64,000 nucleotides of DNA, taken from Blastobasis lacticolella (Eukaryota; Arthropoda; Insecta; Lepidoptera; Blastobasidae). Shown here piece by piece: positions 19,576-30,959 of the stretch. The DNA is taken from positions 16,963,349 through 17,027,348 of the forward strand of contig LR990058.1 of NCBI GenBank assembly GCA_905147135.1. Reading direction: 5' to 3'. The notes beneath the pieces were generated by a model that worked only from the letters and a program-made list of their open reading frames with translations, ran no database searches and was not told where the DNA came from. The stretch's first letter is position 1. Every line of letters begins with the position of its first letter. A program made the translations under genes and the position numbers.

Positions 19576-20352
19576 ATGAAGATCTCTGTGCTATTCGAAC
19601 GGATTACTGACCAGAGATTTCGTCAGGAATGCTCCTTGTCGGAATGCCAAAACAGCTTCAGCCCGGGCTGCATCATCATGGATCCAGTCTTTGCTCTCAG
19701 GGTTCTCCAGGAGTCCCATTGCAGTAGGAATCAACCGTTGCATTACGTATTTCTCGACCGGCAGAGGGCTTTCGACAGTGTCCCTCGGGAGATAATTTGG
19801 TGGGCTCTGGGAGCATTAAGTCTGTGCCCGAGGCGTACATTTGTATTATACAGGACATGTATGCCAATACTGGAACTGTCGTCAAAACCATCGTAGGCCA
19901 TACTAATTACGTCCCTTCCCAATTACTGTAGGTCTTCAGCAGGGTTCTGTGCTGAGCCCTTACTTGTTTTGCATTGTGCTCGATGCTGACTCTCATCAGA
20001 AATTCAGGACATGCCTCCCTGGCTTATGAAGTACGCTGACGACATCGTACTGGTGAGCAAGCTTAGGCAGGGTCTTGAGACCAGGGAAAACACGTGGAAG
20101 GATGTGCTAGAAAACGGTGGTTTGAAACTGAACGTCGTCAAAACAGAGTATATGACCAGCTGCAGCGCGGATACCGACACCATCCGTATAGGTAACGAAA
20201 CTGTCAATAAAACAGATAAATCCAAATACCTCGGATCTGTGATGCACAAATTACAAATACAAATTGCTCGGGGTGTAACAAATTTTGCCACATCGGGCAG
20301 TACGCCGCGCGGCGCACTTCTTCAGTTTGTCTTCAAGCATAGACTTACTTAG
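19576..20352 (+). pseudogene. RTE-like LINE reverse transcriptase, decayed
   Basis: Three frames are needed to follow one RT. ALRVLQESHCSRNQPLHYVF and LDRQRAFDSVPREIIWWAL give the finger region and motif A. LQQGSVLSPYLFCIVLDAD (from 19931, another frame) is motif B. MKYADDIVLVSK is motif C with intact YADD, followed by ENGGLKLNVVKTEYMT and KSKYLGSVM. This order and wording match the RTE-type endonuclease/RT proteins common in insects and flatworms. At least two frameshifts and internal deletions exist, and both the endonuclease and the C-terminus are missing. The start is not a real initiation site. The minisatellite-like repeat abuts its 5' side. Confidence 0.85.
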
Positions 20353-20825
20353 GGAAAATAAGAGAATCCCGCAGGAAAGTTAATTGTTTATAGAGATACA
20401 AACTGCGCGCGGGTAAATGCCGCTAAGAATGGCTAAAACGATAAATTTTTAGGTTTTTCAACATGTCTGAATTAATTTCCTACCAGCCTGATTATAAGTT
20501 TTCCCCCGCTATCGAGAAAAGCGTCGAGATACTATGACGTCTCATAAATATTCACGGATATCCACCTGTAGGTAGAAGGTGGATCAATTCTTATTTATTC
20601 TGCTCAATACGTAAATAAAGGTTGCTATTTTTCCCTTCAGGACCACGTTCTAATTTGAAAGGCACGCGCCGCAGAGCCCCGGAGAGTACCGATATTGTGG
20701 ATTAGTTTGTTGGTTTGTTAGTTACGGAATATATTTACAGTCATTTTCTAGCAACGACCTGGTGCATTTATTCTGTTTTTATTCGGATTTTACACGTACA
20801 TTTTTGTGAGGATGACCAGCAGGTA
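20353..20825. other. Unassigned stretch
   Basis: No recognisable coding region or repeat. Confidence 0.4.
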
Positions 20826-20990
20826 TGGTAGTAATATTATAAACGCGTAAGTTTGTTAGGATGTTTGGATGTTAAACAAAAACTATTAGCCGATTTTGAT
20901 GAAATTTGTCAGTGTTGTAGCTTATATCTCAGAATAACACAAAGACTATAATTCATCCCGAAATAGACCATGTGTGAGATAAGGATACGA
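20826..20990 (+). repeat. Helitron-like end
   Basis: GTAGTAATATTATAAACGCG, AAGTTTGTTAGGATGTTTGG and AAAAACTATTAGCCGATTTT fit the shared block of the Helitron-like family (8540, 36340, 40510). Confidence 0.5.
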
Positions 20991-21602
20991 ATAGCCCGGT
21001 ATTGGAATCAAGTGGAAGAAGTTGTTATTGGAGTGCATCAGCCCATAGGTGGGTGCAGTACTTCATATGGGGACGAAACCTGTGCTTTGTACAGCAAAAA
21101 GTGAAGCACTGTTTAGCTTTATTTTTGTACTGTTTATGTATACGAAAACTGTGAAATAACCAGCAAAACATCACCACAACTACAAACAAGCCCACGCACC
21201 TCGACCGAAGCCGCAGCCAACCCAATATCGCTCTTAAGCCCGGGCGAGACCTAAACAACATCAAAAGTGCGAAACGTGATGAATACATGCCGATCAAACG
21301 TCATCCAGCAGAACGTATCCGATATGCGATATTAAAATAAACCAACCAATTTTCGCGGTGAGCACAAACAACACTTGGAGATGTAGGGGGGCGGGGGCGG
21401 GGGAGGGGGCGAAAGGGGCGATATACAGCACAAAAATATCCGTTTCACAAGCAAACATGAATGTGTCTTAACGAGCTACTGTGAAAGAGGGAGTCGCATT
21501 GAAATTATTCCGTTCAGAAGCGGCGACGCGATCGCGACACGATTTGTTGAACTAAATATTTTTTTAAACTAAACTGTGACAAATGAGCAGATATTCATCA
21601 AA
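20991..21602. other. Unassigned, with a G-rich tract
   Basis: A GGGGGCGGGGGCGGGGGAGG tract (about 21386-21420) has four or more G runs and could form a G-quadruplex. Nothing else is recognised. Confidence 0.5.
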
Positions 21603-21848
21603 CAGTAAGGGGTAACGGTCGCTCATAACATCTACACCAATTTAGATTGCAGGTAACAAAAACGTAGAACCGCTGATGCGTTGTCACTGTGAGGACTAAG
21701 ATGAAATGCTTCATGCCTGTAATTGCGCTGGCTGCCGCCAAGCAACAATACAAGCATTGTAGCTTGGCAGCAGAAATAGATAATGCAATAAAAGAGTAGC
21801 ACCCACCCAGAAGTACTCCCCAGGCTTGACAGAGTTCTACCATCTGCC
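21603..21848 (-). repeat. Repeat C copy
   Basis: GTCGCTCATAACATCTACAC, AGGACTAAGATGAAATGC and CCTGTAATTGCGCTGGCTGC are the complement of the family C block order. The 3' ATCAGGTGGG end is lost at the left edge. Confidence 0.7.
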
Positions 21849-21930
21849 ATCTGATTGTTGTGGTATCAAACATTGGGTCGTCGTGGTGTCGTGATTTTGA
21901 GTGATATTGTCTTACATAATCCTTTTCATC

Positions 21931-22187
21931 GTGGAGCGACTGCCATCTGACCTCCATGACCCTGCTACCAGGGGAACCTGACCAGATTCGATCATGGTTA
22001 CACATCCAGTCGCCTGAATGTGCAGGTTTCATCACGTTGTTTTCCCTCACCGTAAGAGCATCGGTTAGTGTTCAACTAATGTACATAACTCAGAAAACAG
22101 TCATTGGTACATGGCCGGAGCGGAATTCGAACCCGGGACCTCTTGCTTACGATTCGTATACTCTAACCGCTCGGCCACCGATGCTCT
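21931..22187 (-). repeat. SINE A, most complete copy with tRNA-like promoter
   Basis: On the minus strand the head reads GGTGGCCGAGCGGTTAGAGT (A-box-like), a spacer with CGAATCGTAAGCAAGAGG and a B box GGTTCGAATTCC, giving an internal RNA polymerase III promoter. The family body follows and is truncated at GGCAGTCGCTCCAC. It defines the 5' end of the family. I do not call a functional tRNA because no 3' acceptor half exists. Confidence 0.85.
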
Positions 22188-22950
22188 AGCCCCTGACTTT
22201 CTATCACTACTTGTATTAAATAATTTCTTTAATATAATCTTTTAAACTATCGGGTTATTATCACACATTTTAAGGGTGCGCGGTAGGAAACCCGGAACAT
22301 ACCATTAAAATTTGTTTAATGATCATGCAATGAATTTTTTCGAATGGGTTTCTGAAAAGCTACAGTGTTTCATTTGGACTATAACATGGAATCCTTCAAG
22401 AGGCATATTAGAGTTCTCATTAGAGATAAGCACTGATAACGCCCCTGGTATTGCTTGTGTCCTTAGGCTGCGGTGACCACTTTTCATCAGGTTACCTACT
22501 TACTTCGCTGGCTAAGCGACCCGAAGTGGATCTTGGCCTCAGGTTTCATCAGGTTGCTCACTTGCATTTTAAGTACCGTATACTTCATATATAAAAAGAT
22601 TAGGATGTCGTGGAAACATTGTCACCAAAAAATTGACCAAAATTACGTAGCGAATCACGCCAGTCTGGCCATGCCACCCCGCGGCCAGGCACGCAGAGGA
22701 GAGGCCGTTTGTTCTACGCATGGACTTACTACCCAAAAAAGACTACATGCTTCTAAGACAAAAACCGAGCCGAGCGAGAGTCACCATCGATAGTCCTGTA
22801 TCCCTTTCTAGTGTTGCCACTATTGTTGATGCAAATTCCGAATTACTCTTATTACTTAGCGTGGACACCGACCTACCGATCTGGGCCAGGCAGAGCCGGA
22901 CCGGCTGCAATCTAGAGGTCATATTTTCACCAGGGTACAGCCCAAGGTTA
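22188..22950. other. Mostly unassigned; weak family M relic
   Basis: TTTGGACTATAACATGGAATCC (22374-22395) and GTGACCACTTTTCATCAGG (22472-22490) are remnants of family M/D-like tails. The rest has no recognised content. Confidence 0.4.
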
Positions 22951-23240
22951 CCCTGCTACTCGGAAACTATTGGTCCTAGAACACTAGTTCCTAGAGTGAA
23001 ATGATAGAACTCTTCGTGATCTACATTTCGTATGACAGCTGTCAAACTTAGAACTGTTGTAACTCGGAAACGATTGGTCTTACAACACTACTTCCTAGAG
23101 TAATATGATAGTACTGTACTAGTACCTACTTATGGGTACCGAGTTATAACACATTTAAGTTTGACAGCTGTCACCCGAAATGTAGATATCAACGAGTACT
23201 ATCACTTCTCTTTAGGAACTAGTGTTGTAGGATAAATCGT
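22951..23240. repeat. Direct and inverted ~100 bp repeat units
   Basis: Two direct units start ACTCGGAAACTATTGGTC (22960) and ACTCGGAAACGATTGGTC (23062). They contain ACACTAGTTCCTAGAGTG and GACAGCTGTCAAACTTA. A third unit follows inverted (AAGTTTGACAGCTGTCACCC, then TAGGAACTAGTGTTGTAGGA). Related units are at 19391-19575. Confidence 0.7.
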
Positions 23241-24002
23241 TACTGACCTCTTTTATCTGCTTTGTGGAACAAAAAGTCGTAGGTTAATAATTATGTCGAC
23301 TCGACGTTTGTCGGAGAAACGTTCAGTAGATCAAAAGTTATTATGACAACTACTTTTCGGATTGTACGGATTACCCTATAATAATACCAAATTCACGATA
23401 AATATATTTCTCCAATAATGGCAACACCAAACATGACACTTGTCAATTAAGAATGACGGTGATTATACCAATAACATTATGTTTACACTGTTAGAAAGGG
23501 ACAAAGGACTATCGATGGTGACTCTTGCTCTGCTCGGTTATAGCCAAAGCAGTGCGCAGTCCCATTTCGGTGGTAAGTCTATGGTTCTACGACATTAGTC
23601 GCCATTAGACACACACGTCTACTTCCAATTTGCCGATCACCACACGGCAATGTCGTGTCGTGCCAACTAAAGCCGCCGACTTGGGGCATTTCTGTGTACC
23701 AATTACAGACTGCTCCCCGATAATGTAAGACTAACGAACGATAACAACCCGCGTTTGCCGGCCCTTGTATCGACGCAAATGATTCCTGGGCGTCTAGTAC
23801 AGTCAGCTATAGCGAGAATGAACTAACCAGCATACACATATTCATATTAGAGTGATGTGATTTGATGATATACGACGTTACATTAGAGCCACACTGGACT
23901 TACGCCACGTGATGTCATGTGACGCGAGTGACACGTGTATAAGGTCTGTCTGTGTATATGTCTGCGGGCCGAATGATACATGACGTGTCATTCATTTTAT
24001 GT
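23241..24002. other. Unassigned stretch
   Basis: Short palindromic TGACGTGTCA words near 23980 and CACGTG-like words near 23905. No coding region recognised. Confidence 0.4.
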
Positions 24003-24120
24003 TAGTCCTCACAGTGACCACGCACGTGTGAGGTTTTTGTTGCCTTCAACCTAAATCCATGAATCATAGTTGTTATGGGCGACAGTTACCGCTTACCATC
24101 AGGTGGGCTGGGTTTGTCAC
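24003..24120 (+). repeat. Repeat C 3' part
   Basis: TAGTCCTCACAGTGACCACG, TTTTTGTTGCCTTCAACCTA and TTACCGCTTACCATCAGGTG match family C. Confidence 0.6.
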
Positions 24121-24472
24121 AGCTTAATAAACAAGAAAGTTTATAAGAAAGTATTTTCTTTGGACTATGACATGGAATCTTTCAAGAAGTATATACAGTG
24201 TCCGTATTCACAATGGCTCGGAAATCGGATTCGGATACGGAATCGACAAAGGACCCCGCAAAAGTTCTAAGGAAACTGTGGTTTCAGTTAATTTTGATGA
24301 AATTATCATATGTTATAGAGAGTAGAGTTTCCGTGGAATCTATCGGGATTCTGAATAACAGTTTTCGAATCGATCGACAAGGATTCGCCGCTCACAAATT
24401 TCGTGTCAAATCGTTCGGAAACGGTTTCGAATCATTGTGAATACGGCTGCAGGTCTCCTTAGTGTCGGTCAA
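24121..24472. other. Unassigned stretch
   Basis: TTTGGACTATGACATGGAATC (24158-24178) echoes family M. An ~80-codon frame is not recognisable. Confidence 0.35.
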
Positions 24473-24579
24473 CGCATTGGTAGCGCACCTGGTGTTGCTG
24501 ATGTCCATAGGCGGCAGTGACCACTTTCCATCAGGTGGCCCGTATGCCTGTTAGTTTGCCGTATTACATAAAAAAAAAA
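24473..24579 (+). repeat. Repeat D 3' end with A tail
   Basis: TTGCTGATGTCCATAGGCGG, CACTTTCCATCAGGTGGCCC and GTATTACATAAAAAAAAA give the sense-strand 3' end and poly(A) of family D. Confidence 0.65.
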
Positions 24580-24808
24580 TGACTCTACGACCCATTCTTC
24601 TTAGCAGAGGAGTTGTATACTCCGCTGACTGTACACAGTGCATTTTTTTTCATAATCCCACTCGCGTTCGGTTCATGTCCTTTCAGCTGTTGTCTCCGTA
24701 TGCAGTTGATTGCAATATATAGAAGAAAATATATTACAATTTAACTGTAATTGTACTGTTGTCTCTTTTGCGGGTACGATGGAAATCCGTGATTTATAAA
24801 CAGACTAG

Positions 24809-25005
24809 TGGACCCGTCGCGACTTCGTTCGGGTGGCATCCTACCGCTATTTACACCTCCTTTTTACCCCTACCTACCTTTTTTATTCTTGCTTTTAATT
24901 TTGTCTCTTAAACCACTGTATCTTTATTGAAAACCGCATTAAAATCCGTTGTGTAGTTTAAACGATCTAAACGTACAACGATACATAGGGACAGACTACT
25001 ATATA
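24809..25005 (-). repeat. Helitron-like repeat with ACTAGTGG end
   Basis: The minus strand ends GTCGCGACGGGTCCACTAGT, a CTAG-T end. The block ACGGATTTTAATGCGG lies inside. Ending CTAG before T is consistent with a Helitron 3' terminus; the assignment is by pattern only. Confidence 0.45.
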
Positions 25006-26169
25006 TATAAATGGGAGGGTACTATGTATATAAATGTCACAGAAAACGCGCTTTTTAATTAAAAATACGTGTGGCACTCGGGGACTGCCGCGGTAAAGCT
25101 ATTGCATAGCATTTTTTATCAACTTATGCAATTATAATTATTTATTTATTTTATTAATTCAAGTTATAAGCAGTTAGCAACTAGTCTACATGCATACGTC
25201 TAGTCGCACGCACAAGAACACCGTGCCGAAGTCTGCCGAACTGCAACGACGTTAGACGATGCACGGCTTTCAACGCCGCACCGCTGTGCCAATCGGAGTG
25301 GGGGGTGTTAGGTTTATTTTCGTTACGTTATTTCTTGATTCGGTCGCCGCGCTCAAAGCCCGCGATAAAAGCTATGCAATGGCTTAGAAATTGACTACTT
25401 TTTACTTCAATTGCGGGTCCGGTAGTAGTCACCGCCCGTACAAAGCCAAAACACTGTGTAAAATATGTCAGGCCAGTTCTAAAACAAAATGGGACACGGC
25501 TAGGACTTCATCGCATTATGACGTGCAGAAATATCGCGCAAATAGAATGTGTTAAATAATTGTCAAAATTGGCGACTCGGCTGTTAATGCCATACGAATA
25601 AATTAAAAATAATTAAATTCCGGGAAAGTGAAAGGCACGTTTCGGCCGTTTCTATGAAGATGACCGACTAATTGTTTTGTATACTAAAGCTGAACTGTAA
25701 GTTGTCAGTCAAATGTAGTTCCATATTCAGCAGAGTTGTGTAGCAAACTGCGAAGTGAGACACTTCCGACAGCGGCTCTTTGCAATGTGAACGCACTGCG
25801 TGCAATGTGAAAGTACAATACGGCTCTATGATTGGTCAATTGATTCTTGATCCTAAACGCTTAGTGCCGATGGCCACTCAAATATTGTCAGTGCGTGAGA
25901 CCTCATAGAATTGTATCTGTTTACGCTAAAACTTAGTTGCGACCTTATCGACAAATTCTTATTCCATAATTTGAGCTTAGTACAGCGCCTCTCGCGCCTT
26001 GCTTTGTATTTACCTGTAAATCCTAACCTCCTTTGCCTAGCAAATCCACGTCTTATCATATTAAAATGCTTATCCATCACCGTACTTTCCAACTGCACCC
26101 CTTTGAAATTGCATTTCGGGTCCTTTCACCCCACACCCGAGAGGCTAAGGGGTTTCTTCATCTATAATT
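25006..26169. other. Unassigned stretch
   Basis: Non-repetitive within the window. GCACTGCGTGCAATGTGAA words repeat twice near 25780-25815. Frames near 25850-26230 on both strands resemble no known protein. Confidence 0.4.
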
Positions 26170-26395
26170 TCAGCGTACGTGGCCCGAATAGCGGCGGGTT
26201 CGATTCCCCGCGCTGTCAATGCAGGTGATGTAGGTAAATTGTGCCCTTCGACTGTGTACAAGATTGCCATCGGAAGATCTCATTCTTATGCTTGTAACGA
26301 TGGTGTATAGTCTCCTTCTGATGTACCATCTATTTCTGTTCAAAACTCTAAATCATTCTTAAAATAAAATAAAATAAATAAATTCTTCAAAAATC
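26170..26395 (+). repeat. SINE-like element with B box and AAATA tail
   Basis: GTGGCCCGAATAGCGGCGG and GGTTCGATTCCCC form a tRNA-like promoter core. The body is about 170 bp and the tail is (AATAA)n. A single copy is seen in this window. Confidence 0.55.
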
Positions 26396-26974
26396 TAAAT
26401 TCAAATGTTTAAAATTCGATTATCAACAGTTTGGCTCGATTTTATTTTATTTTACTCATTCACATTTGTGACTTCAACTAAGTAAGACCCTTTACGAATG
26501 AGCAAAGTCTCTAGGACCCTGCTTATGCCCTAAACATTAAAAATATTCAATAAAAGTTCTATCGATGCAGTGTTTTTATTATGTTTATATACCGTAACGT
26601 TAGTGCTAATATAATATAAAGGTTTTTCGGCGTTTAATTTCCTCATCCGAGGGTTACAGTTCCAACACCTGCTTCCATCATCACAGCTCGTTGTCCGGGC
26701 GTACCGCGACATGCTGAACTTAGAAAAACCGGCAATGGTAACAGAATTCGAAAACAGCGGCCTTAGCCAAGAGGTTTCGTTAATCTACAATCGTTTGTGA
26801 TAGAAAAAATTAATGGGATTTGACATAAGCTAATATTATCTGACATAAGCTAACGTTTGTGGTAGAAATTCTTGGTCCATAGACAATTCACGTACTTTCG
26901 GTGTACAAAGGAGGCGATTTGGCGGATGATTCTACACAATCAAAGTCAATGTAGATGTTGGTAGAAATGTCAAA
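26396..26974. other. Unassigned stretch
   Basis: A TGACATAAGCTAA word is duplicated near 26821-26852. Otherwise nothing recognised. Confidence 0.4.
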
Positions 26975-27065
26975 GATGGCTAGACCAGCTGTTCCGATTG
27001 TAGGGCTTGTTACTGGGCGAATAAAGTGTAAGTCAGAGTTTAGTCCATCGACTCGACAACAAGAA
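26975..27065 (+). repeat. LINE 3' terminal fragment
   Basis: TACTGGGCGAATAAAGTGTA and AGTCAGAGTTTAGTCCATCG match the complement of 30720-30770, the extreme 3' end of the LINE relic at 30718-30957. Confidence 0.55.
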
Positions 27066-27228
27066 GTAGGATTTGGTTTCGATGTGATAAAATATCTATC
27101 CCTACCGTGTCGTAAAAGGCTTAAGTTAATCCTGAAAGTCAAAATATTTCACACGCGACCATACGGTAAGTCAATTTTCGGCGAGCAAGCGCGCGTCTAC
27201 AATAGCAGCCGCGGGCGGAAGCTTTTAT

Positions 27229-27472
27229 CAGGTGGTAGGACTCTGTCAAGCCTGAGGATCCCTGCGTGAGTATTACTGCCTTATCTATTTCTGTCAAGAA
27301 ACAGTGTTTGCATTGTTGTGTTCCGGTTTGAAGGATAAGGTAGTAAGGCATGAGGCATTTCATCGTAGTCCTCACAGTGACAACGCTCCTGCGGTTCTGC
27401 ATTTTTGTTGCCTGCAACCTAAATACATGAATCGTATACGTTATGAGTGACAGTTAGCGCATAATATCAGAG
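27229..27472 (+). repeat. Repeat C copy
   Basis: GGTGGTAGGACTCTGTCAAG through GTTTGCATTGTTGTGTTCCG, TAGTCCTCACAGTGACAACG and GTTATGAGTGACAGTTAGCG. The final CATCAGGTGGG tail is missing; a tail fragment lies at 27682-27720. Confidence 0.7.
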
Positions 27473-28634
27473 GGTCTAAAAAGGCCACATTAACGTTTCT
27501 TAATAATATTCATATTAATTGCCACAAACTTATTTGCAGCGCCGCTGTTGTTGACATTGACATGGCAATTCTAAATGGCGTCACTTAGTTCCAGTTTTGG
27601 CCACCGGATCAGATAAGTTAGGGGCACTATAATATGAAACATAACATGAAACATTAATGTAGAATGTTTAGACCCACTGGTGGACTATCTGCTCGTTTGT
27701 CACTGCGTACCATAAACAAAGCAACTTGTATAAAAAATTCAAGGCCAAGCGGAACGTCCTAAAGCAAACTGCCAACACTCCGATGTCAAGCCCGAGCCGG
27801 ATTCAATAGAACCGGATCGCAACCGTCACGTCCGCGAAACCGATCGCGCAGCGCCCGTCACGTCAAAAGGGATCCCGTGACGTCAGCGTTTCCCGGCAAT
27901 TATCCGTAATGAGGCGATCCGGGGACGTGCGTTCCCGGCGGGAAATACGGGGCAACGCGGGCCGCGCATTGCATTAGCGTGACTGCGGGGCTGCGGGGCT
28001 GCGAAGCTGGATTCGCGCGTGACGCTTTGTGATACCGGTTCGAACCGGTTTTTGTGTTTACTGTAATCCGTTTAAAGAGATAAGTGAAAAAATACTTACT
28101 AAGTTTGTATGCTTGTGAGTTTAGTTGAGGGTACTTTCATGTGGTCTGTGGGGTCTGTATACGTACCTACCTACACTTACAAGGCCTTAGTAGACCATTC
28201 CGCAAGTGAAGACGTTCTGAACAAAACTTGTGTTAGATGCCAACGGTTCGCAGTTACCGGCACTTTTCGTATTTCTAGCCTCGTTACATCGAAATCAGTT
28301 TGGATTTTTTCGAAAATTTAATGTATTTACAGCAACGGGCGGTAAACAATGCACATCGGCTAGATTCGGCCTCGTATTTACTCACAGAAGACAGAGAGGA
28401 CTCTCAACGAAGGTGGACTAACCGATGCACCGGCGAAGTAAGTAACTTATCTGACCCAGTGGCCAAAACTAGAACTGAATAAAAATGGCGGGACTTCATT
28501 TTCAAACGATCTGACATGTTTTTGGTAATGCCAAAAACAGCACTTCCTGTCACCGGAGCAGAGAAGTTGGTGGCATCTATAAAGATAAGTATCCGAAATG
28601 GTTTGCCCTATATTCATATTTTTAAGGCGGTCTC
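27473..28634. other. Unassigned, containing a CpG-rich islet
   Basis: Holds the isolated family C tail at 27682-27720 and the CpG-rich islet annotated separately. The remainder is not recognisable. Confidence 0.45.
27800..28030. promoter_or_regulatory. CpG-rich islet with three TGACG/CGTCA words
   Basis: Within ~70 bp there are GTCACGTC (27825), GTCACGTC (27857) and GTGACGTCAG (27877-27886), the last a full CRE-like palindrome. GGGGCTGCGGGGCTGCG-type short repeats (27990-28010) follow. The composition contrasts sharply with the AT-rich surroundings. A regulatory role is inference; no gene start is visible. Confidence 0.3.
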
Positions 28635-28830
28635 TGCTTGTTGGGCACTGACCGGCTCTATCTTGTATTGTCGGACACGGTCCGGACGTTGTCGCCGTAG
28701 GGTTGGTGTGCTCCGGTCCTGGGGCGGCCAATGTGCCACTATGTGTTTCCTCCCTACTTTCATATCCTCTCCTCTTTGACGATTGAAAGATATATTTAAT
28801 GTCCTACTCAATAAAGAAAATTTTAAAAAA
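28635..28830 (+). repeat. Repeat K copy 1 (retroposed 3' end)
   Basis: CGGCCAATGTGCCACTATGT, TTTGACGATTGAAAGATATA and TTAATGTCCTACTCAATAAA end in an A-rich tail just after AATAAA. The second copy is at 40035-40240. Confidence 0.65.
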
Positions 28831-28845
28831 TACTGTTGTCAAACT

Positions 28846-28950
28846 GGCAAGCGGTCTGATGGATAGTGGTCACCGCTGCATATAGTCATTAGCAATTACT
28901 GTTAGTAGGCAGGCAACATAGCGCACTGGCAACAAGCCCACAAATATTCC
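28846..28950 (-). repeat. Repeat D, diverged
   Basis: GGCAAGCGGTCTGATGGATA and GTGGTCACCGCTGCATATAG resemble the family D end; the rest is decayed. Confidence 0.4.
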
Positions 28951-29568
28951 AGGGCAAAGGGTGTGTAGGTATTCCTTAGCTCGAGAACCCCTCGTGTGTA
29001 TGATAACCGGGGGTTTCTGCTTACCCCTGCGGATATCAGTTTCATAATACCTAGGTATTCTACCTACAGAAACTAAAAACCCCGACTGCTATTAAAAAAC
29101 TGTAAAGCAACAAATTCTTTCAAATGTACTTAGGTACACTTTAGTGTATTTTTGAAATTGCCCTTTTATCATCATCTTGGCGTTATGTCCACGCGCGGCA
29201 CGCTACTACTTCTGCTACTCCTGGTCTACCTCGCTCGGTCTTCGGAATTCTTGGTGTTGAGCTTATTGAAATCGCCTTTTTAAGATCTTTATTTTGATTT
29301 TGGTTATAAAAAAAATATTTTCGACACTCACAAAAAGCTAAAATAAAAAAAAAAATTTTAAGTTTTAATGTACTCTCGCGGAACGTAGACGAATCTGACA
29401 AAACCTCACAAAATACAAATCCATTGAGCAGTTAAGGCTGTAGCCCGTGCCAAAGAAATATAAATACATACATATTGCATATGCTTAATCCGTCCTAGTA
29501 CTTTTTCCATTTTACCAGTATATGTATAGAGCTTCGAATATTACATATAAGTAACTGCATTCACAAAA
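28951..29568. other. Unassigned stretch
   Basis: An A-rich tract (29340-29357) and AT-rich DNA; nothing recognised. Confidence 0.4.
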
Positions 29569-29732
29569 TGATCCAATCTGATCAGGTTCCCCTGGTAGCA
29601 GGGTCACGGAGGTCAGATGATAGTCGCTCTACTGTAATTACCTACCTGATCGCCAACTAGTGGATCATGGTCAAGGCGAACCCTGGGCCGTCGTGCTCGA
29701 GAGCACAACCAGGACATTAACGATAAGATGAC
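29569..29732 (+). repeat. SINE A 3' half
   Basis: ATCCAATCTGATCAGGTTCC, CTGGTAGCAGGGTCACGGAG, then GGATCATGGTCAAGGCGAAC and ACATTAACGATAAGATGAC. Confidence 0.75.
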
Positions 29733-30394
29733 TTTTTATTTTATTAACTGCATTCACAAAATATTTTTATACAATAAACATTAATCATGCTTTACCAGTA
29801 AGCAGACGATATACGCTCGAAAAAACATAACCCTCCTGACGCGAGTAAGTAAAGGCGTGACGGTATGTGTATGTATGATAACCGGGACTTACCGGGAGCA
29901 GCCAGCCTGGCAGCCAGGATGCGTGGTCGCGCCGTGGCTTCCCACAAATCATGCCCCGGAATTCCTAAGTTACGGCTTCCGGACTCCCGAGGCGGTAGAG
30001 TGTATTTGGCGGAGGCCTAGATCTCGCTTCGTTTGTTGTTACGACGCGATGGTGTTTCTTTGGTGGGAGACGGAATATTAACAAATAAATAAAGTTAAAA
30101 TAAAATGATATTTGTTGATTCTAGTCCATACTTTGTTAGTAGTTACAGTAACTTAGTAAACTTAGATAAGTAGGTATGTTAGTGTGAAATATAGTAAATT
30201 CGATAGGTAGATACAATTAATTATCTAATTAAAATATGTATTTATTACTGCCGACTGTTTAAAGACATCGTGGGATTTGAATCAGTTGCCCTGCTTTTAA
30301 CATACCACTTGCTTCCTACCTCATAGATTTGATAGCAAATAAATATGGAAAGTAACAATATACCGTCACGGGATACGTGGAAAATAGGTGCTTG
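29733..30394. other. Unassigned stretch
   Basis: An ORF of 74 codons at 29857-30081 has no recognisable similarity. AT-rich otherwise. Confidence 0.4.
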
Positions 30395-30590
30395 AACCTA
30401 CCGGTATCAGGAAACAGGCCCCGTGGTCCTCCCAAGAAGTGATGGATTGACATCGCTGAGTTGGATGCGAGAGCCAAAAGCTTAGAACACGAGAACGCCA
30501 AAGACCGTTCGCAGTGAAGAAGAATGAATGGGAAATCGTACCCTGGGAGAGGCCGGGATAGGCGCTAGGATGCTGATGATGATGTTGACC
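30395..30590 (+). pseudogene. RTE-type LINE C-terminal relic with GATGAT tail
   Basis: The frame reads WIDIAELDARAKSLEHENAK, then DRSQ, stop, RRMNGKSYPGRGRDR before a GATGATGATG tail. RTE-like C-termini show WxDD/E..., then AQDRxxWRxxxEAY and a short microsatellite tail. This piece fits that layout with two in-frame stops. Only the last ~60 codons survive, as expected for 5' truncation. It lies 130 bp upstream of an unrelated LINE relic in the opposite orientation (30718-30957). Confidence 0.5.
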
Positions 30591-30717
30591 GTCACGGGGT
30601 GCCTGTGGGCTCCCTGTCTCAGGGTGCCCAGCGGAAGACCTCGCTCAACCTTGCTTCGACAACGGTATTATGGGGTACACCTAACGAGAAGCGAGCTCGT
30701 TGCAGGCTTCTTCTTCT

Positions 30718-30957
30718 TCTTATCGAGTCGATGGACTAAACTCTGACTTATACTTTATTCGCCCAGTATTCGACGACGGATACAGCGTTTGAACTGGCCT
30801 CCAACAAGTCCTCCATGGTACATTTTTTAGGGCACGCCGAGCATGAAACGAGGTGGTCCATAGTTTGCGGAGATATGCCACAGTCGCACTGAGAACTGTC
30901 ATTTGTATATCCCCACTTAAAGAGTGGGTACCATTTGCGCTAGCCGCGGCACCGACA
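30718..30957 (-). pseudogene. LINE pol C-terminal zinc-knuckle relic
   Basis: The minus strand reads QCDCGISPQTMDHLVSCSAC, then PKKCTMEDLLEASSNAVSVV and EYWANKV before a stop. A C-x-C-G..QTxxHL..C motif near the C-terminus is typical of LINE polyproteins, where it follows the reverse transcriptase. Only about 60 codons remain, still open, followed by a short 3' UTR with GTCGATGGACTAAACTCTG in complement. The same 3' UTR fragment occurs at 26975-27065. The element is 5'-truncated and non-functional. Confidence 0.65.
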
Positions 30958-30959
30958 GT

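Noticed and set aside
21931..22187. A tRNA gene on the minus strand
   Set aside because: Good A- and B-box-like words exist, but there is no acceptor-stem partner and the sequence continues into the SINE A body, so it is a SINE promoter. The same applies to 10260, 10453, 50671 and 54727.
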